NCBI GenBank assembly: GCA_934249215.1
Contig: CAKQKN010000043.1
Span: 1 to 12,467 of the forward strand
Reading direction: 5' to 3'
DNA length: 12,467 bases
Source: an uncultured Clostridia bacterium
GTDB lineage: Bacteria > Bacillota > Clostridia > Christensenellales > Borkfalkiaceae
Made by a program: the position numbers and the translations under genes. Numbering within the stretch: the first letter of the stretch is position 1; each line of letters begins with the position of its first letter. The notes under the pieces are model-generated. The model did not search any database. It was given only the letters and a program-made list of their open reading frames with translations, and was not told the DNA's origin. Below, in pieces: positions 11,704 through 12,467 of the stretch.

Positions 11704-11955
11704 ATGCGAAAGAAGAAACCCGACGATAACGCAACCCGTCCGTCTTTGACGGAAATTCAGCTTCGTCTGAGAGAATGCATAAAGAACGCGCCCATCACCC
11801 AGCAAGAAATCGCCAGACAAGCGGGCATTTCAAAACAAACGGTGTCCAAATATATGACGCAGAACGTTTTTCCGGCGCTCGACACGCTTGCCGCGCTGTG
11901 CAAGATTCTCGACGTCAAATCCGACTATATCCTCGGCATCGACGAAGAATATTAA
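11704..11955 (+). CDS. Small XRE/Cro-type helix-turn-helix regulator
   Basis: This 83-residue protein is almost entirely one DNA-binding domain. The helix-turn-helix is at about 32-52 (TQQEIARQAGISKQTVSKYM), followed by helices in FPALDTLAALCKILDVKSDYILGI, the typical XRE C-terminal pattern. A basic N-terminal tail (MRKKKPDD) precedes it. There is no sensing domain, so it should act as a simple repressor dimer. AAGAGAG about 10 nt upstream of ATG 11704 is a modest SD. It is divergent from the YkvI-like gene and shares a palindromic control region, which suggests autoregulation and control of the minus-strand promoter. It ends in its own terminator, so it is monocistronic. The promoter-region placement, not homology, is the basis for the target guess. 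Confidence 0.88.
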   Translation: MRKKKPDDNATRPSLTEIQLRLRECIKNAPITQQEIARQAGISKQTVSKYMTQNVFPALDTLAALCKILDVKSDYILGIDEEY

Positions 11956-11967
11956 ATTCAGACCATT

Positions 11968-12001
11968 AAAAGCGGCTTTCACGCAAGAAAAGCCGCTTTT
12001 T
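11968..12001 (+). terminator. Intrinsic terminator of the XRE regulator gene, possibly bidirectional
   Basis: AAAAGCGGCTTT (11968-11979) and AAAGCCGCTTTT (11989-12000) form a perfect 12-bp stem with a 9-nt loop, ending in five T residues. It starts 12 bases after the regulator stop. The A-rich 5' side gives four T residues in the other direction, so it may also stop minus-strand transcripts from the transporter at 12092. Confidence 0.88.
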
Positions 12002-12033
12002 AAATGATTTTTTTAATCCCACGCGCAAATGCG

Positions 12034-12065
12034 CAATCGTTCGTTCAAACTCACACAATCGTTCG
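12034..12065. repeat. Direct repeat of CAATCGTTCG between convergent genes
   Basis: CAATCGTTCG occurs at 12034-12043 and 12056-12065, 22 bp apart, about two helical turns. It lies in the short convergent gap between the XRE terminator and the stop codon of the DMT transporter. No function is evident. Confidence 0.6.
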
Positions 12066-12091
12066 GTAACCCCGCGCAAGCGCTTTGCTTG

Positions 12092-12467
12092 TCAGACGAA
12101 CATAAACGCAACCGTCGCGACGATGACGAGCGAGAGCCCGACGATCGATTTAACGGTGAGTTTTTCCTTATACAGCGCCGCGCCGAGAAGAGTGGAAAAG
12201 AGAATGCAACCGCCGTTCACAACGGGGAACGTAACCGACGCGCCGAGCGCGTCCGAAGCGGTTCCGACGGCGATGAAATAGTTGCCCAGTCCGTTGAACA
12301 CGCCGTAGCCCGCGCCGATCGCAATCGACACGAGAAGTTTAAAAGCTCCCGAACGAGCGCCGCTTTTTAAGCCTCGGCTTTCCGTCCCCTCTTGAGCCGC
12401 GCTCAAAGCCGCTTCCGCACTCAAATCCGCGCCTGCATTACCCCGCACTTCGCTCAAAGCGACTTCC
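12092..12467 (-). CDS. DMT/EamA-type transporter, C-terminal part, cut by window edge
   Basis: The last 124 codons of a multi-helix membrane protein are present; the frame is open to the right edge. A hydrophilic stretch of about 40 residues comes first, rich in Ala, Glu and Gly. Three or four helices follow: KLLVSIAIGAGYGVFNGLGNYF, then SVTFPVVNGGCILFSTLLGAAL, then VGLSLVIVATVAFMFV. The YKEKLTVKSIVGL segment before the last helix is typical of the second EamA repeat in drug/metabolite transporters. The long hydrophilic segment would be an unusual inter-helix loop. A TTG at 12457 could be called a start but would leave too few helices, so I treat the gene as partial. The substrate is unknown. 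It is convergent with the XRE regulator. Confidence 0.7.
   Translation of the reverse strand, partial: EVALSEVRGNAGADLSAEAALSAAQEGTESRGLKSGARSGAFKLLVSIAIGAGYGVFNGLGNYFIAVGTASDALGASVTFPVVNGGCILFSTLLGAALYKEKLTVKSIVGLSLVIVATVAFMFV
12400..12467 (-). repeat. In-frame 51-bp-spaced repeat in the transporter loop
   Basis: The 17-bp segments at 12400-12416 and 12451-12467 differ at only two bases and are exactly 51 bp, or 17 codons, apart. They encode EAALS and EVALS in the hydrophilic loop. The second copy touches the window edge, so the array may continue beyond it. Confidence 0.55.

Noticed and set aside
1..12467. Mobile element, phage, CRISPR or defence island
   Set aside because: No transposase, integrase, terminal inverted repeats, spacer-repeat array or defence-protein motif was seen; the gene content is mostly core or transport.

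Overview
The window looks like chromosomal DNA of an endospore-forming member of the Clostridia (Firmicutes). The evidence is an uninterrupted sigK gene, a Bacillus/Clostridium-type RNase J, and a trmR-trhP tRNA-modification pair of the kind known from B. subtilis yrrMNO. C-ending codons are strongly preferred and TTA, CTA and TCA codons are rare. An uncultivated gut-type clostridial lineage is plausible, but the sequence alone does not fix the genus. No insertion sequences, phage genes, CRISPR arrays, tRNAs or rRNAs were seen.

Left block (1-7518, all minus strand). Transcription runs right to left: valS, a terminator, rnjA (RNase J), trmR, trhP, sigK, a terminator, then the 5' part of a short-chain dehydrogenase cut by the window edge. 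valS has a near-consensus sigma-A promoter and a short leader, with no T-box. trmR and trhP are predicted to make 5-methoxyuridine at the wobble position of several tRNAs, probably including tRNA-Val. sigK keeps its hydrophobic pro-sequence and has a plausible sigma-E-type promoter. The sigK terminator is interleaved with the promoter of the next gene.

Middle block (7583-10421, plus strand). A three-gene ABC importer of the NMT1/SsuABC/ThiXYZ type is divergent from valS: lipoprotein substrate-binding protein, ATPase, permease. A structured leader precedes the first gene. A strong 12-bp hairpin separates the binding-protein gene from the ATPase gene. The ATPase and permease genes overlap by four bases.

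Right block (10312-12467). A YkvI-like membrane protein (minus) overlaps the permease tail to tail by 110 bp. It is divergent from a small XRE-type regulator (plus). Between them are a near-consensus minus-strand sigma-A promoter, a 19-bp palindrome in its spacer, and a strong intrinsic terminator only about 70 nt downstream. This arrangement predicts a short RNA or an attenuated leader, and it is the most interesting undescribed element here. The window ends with the C-terminal part of a DMT/EamA-type transporter on the minus strand.
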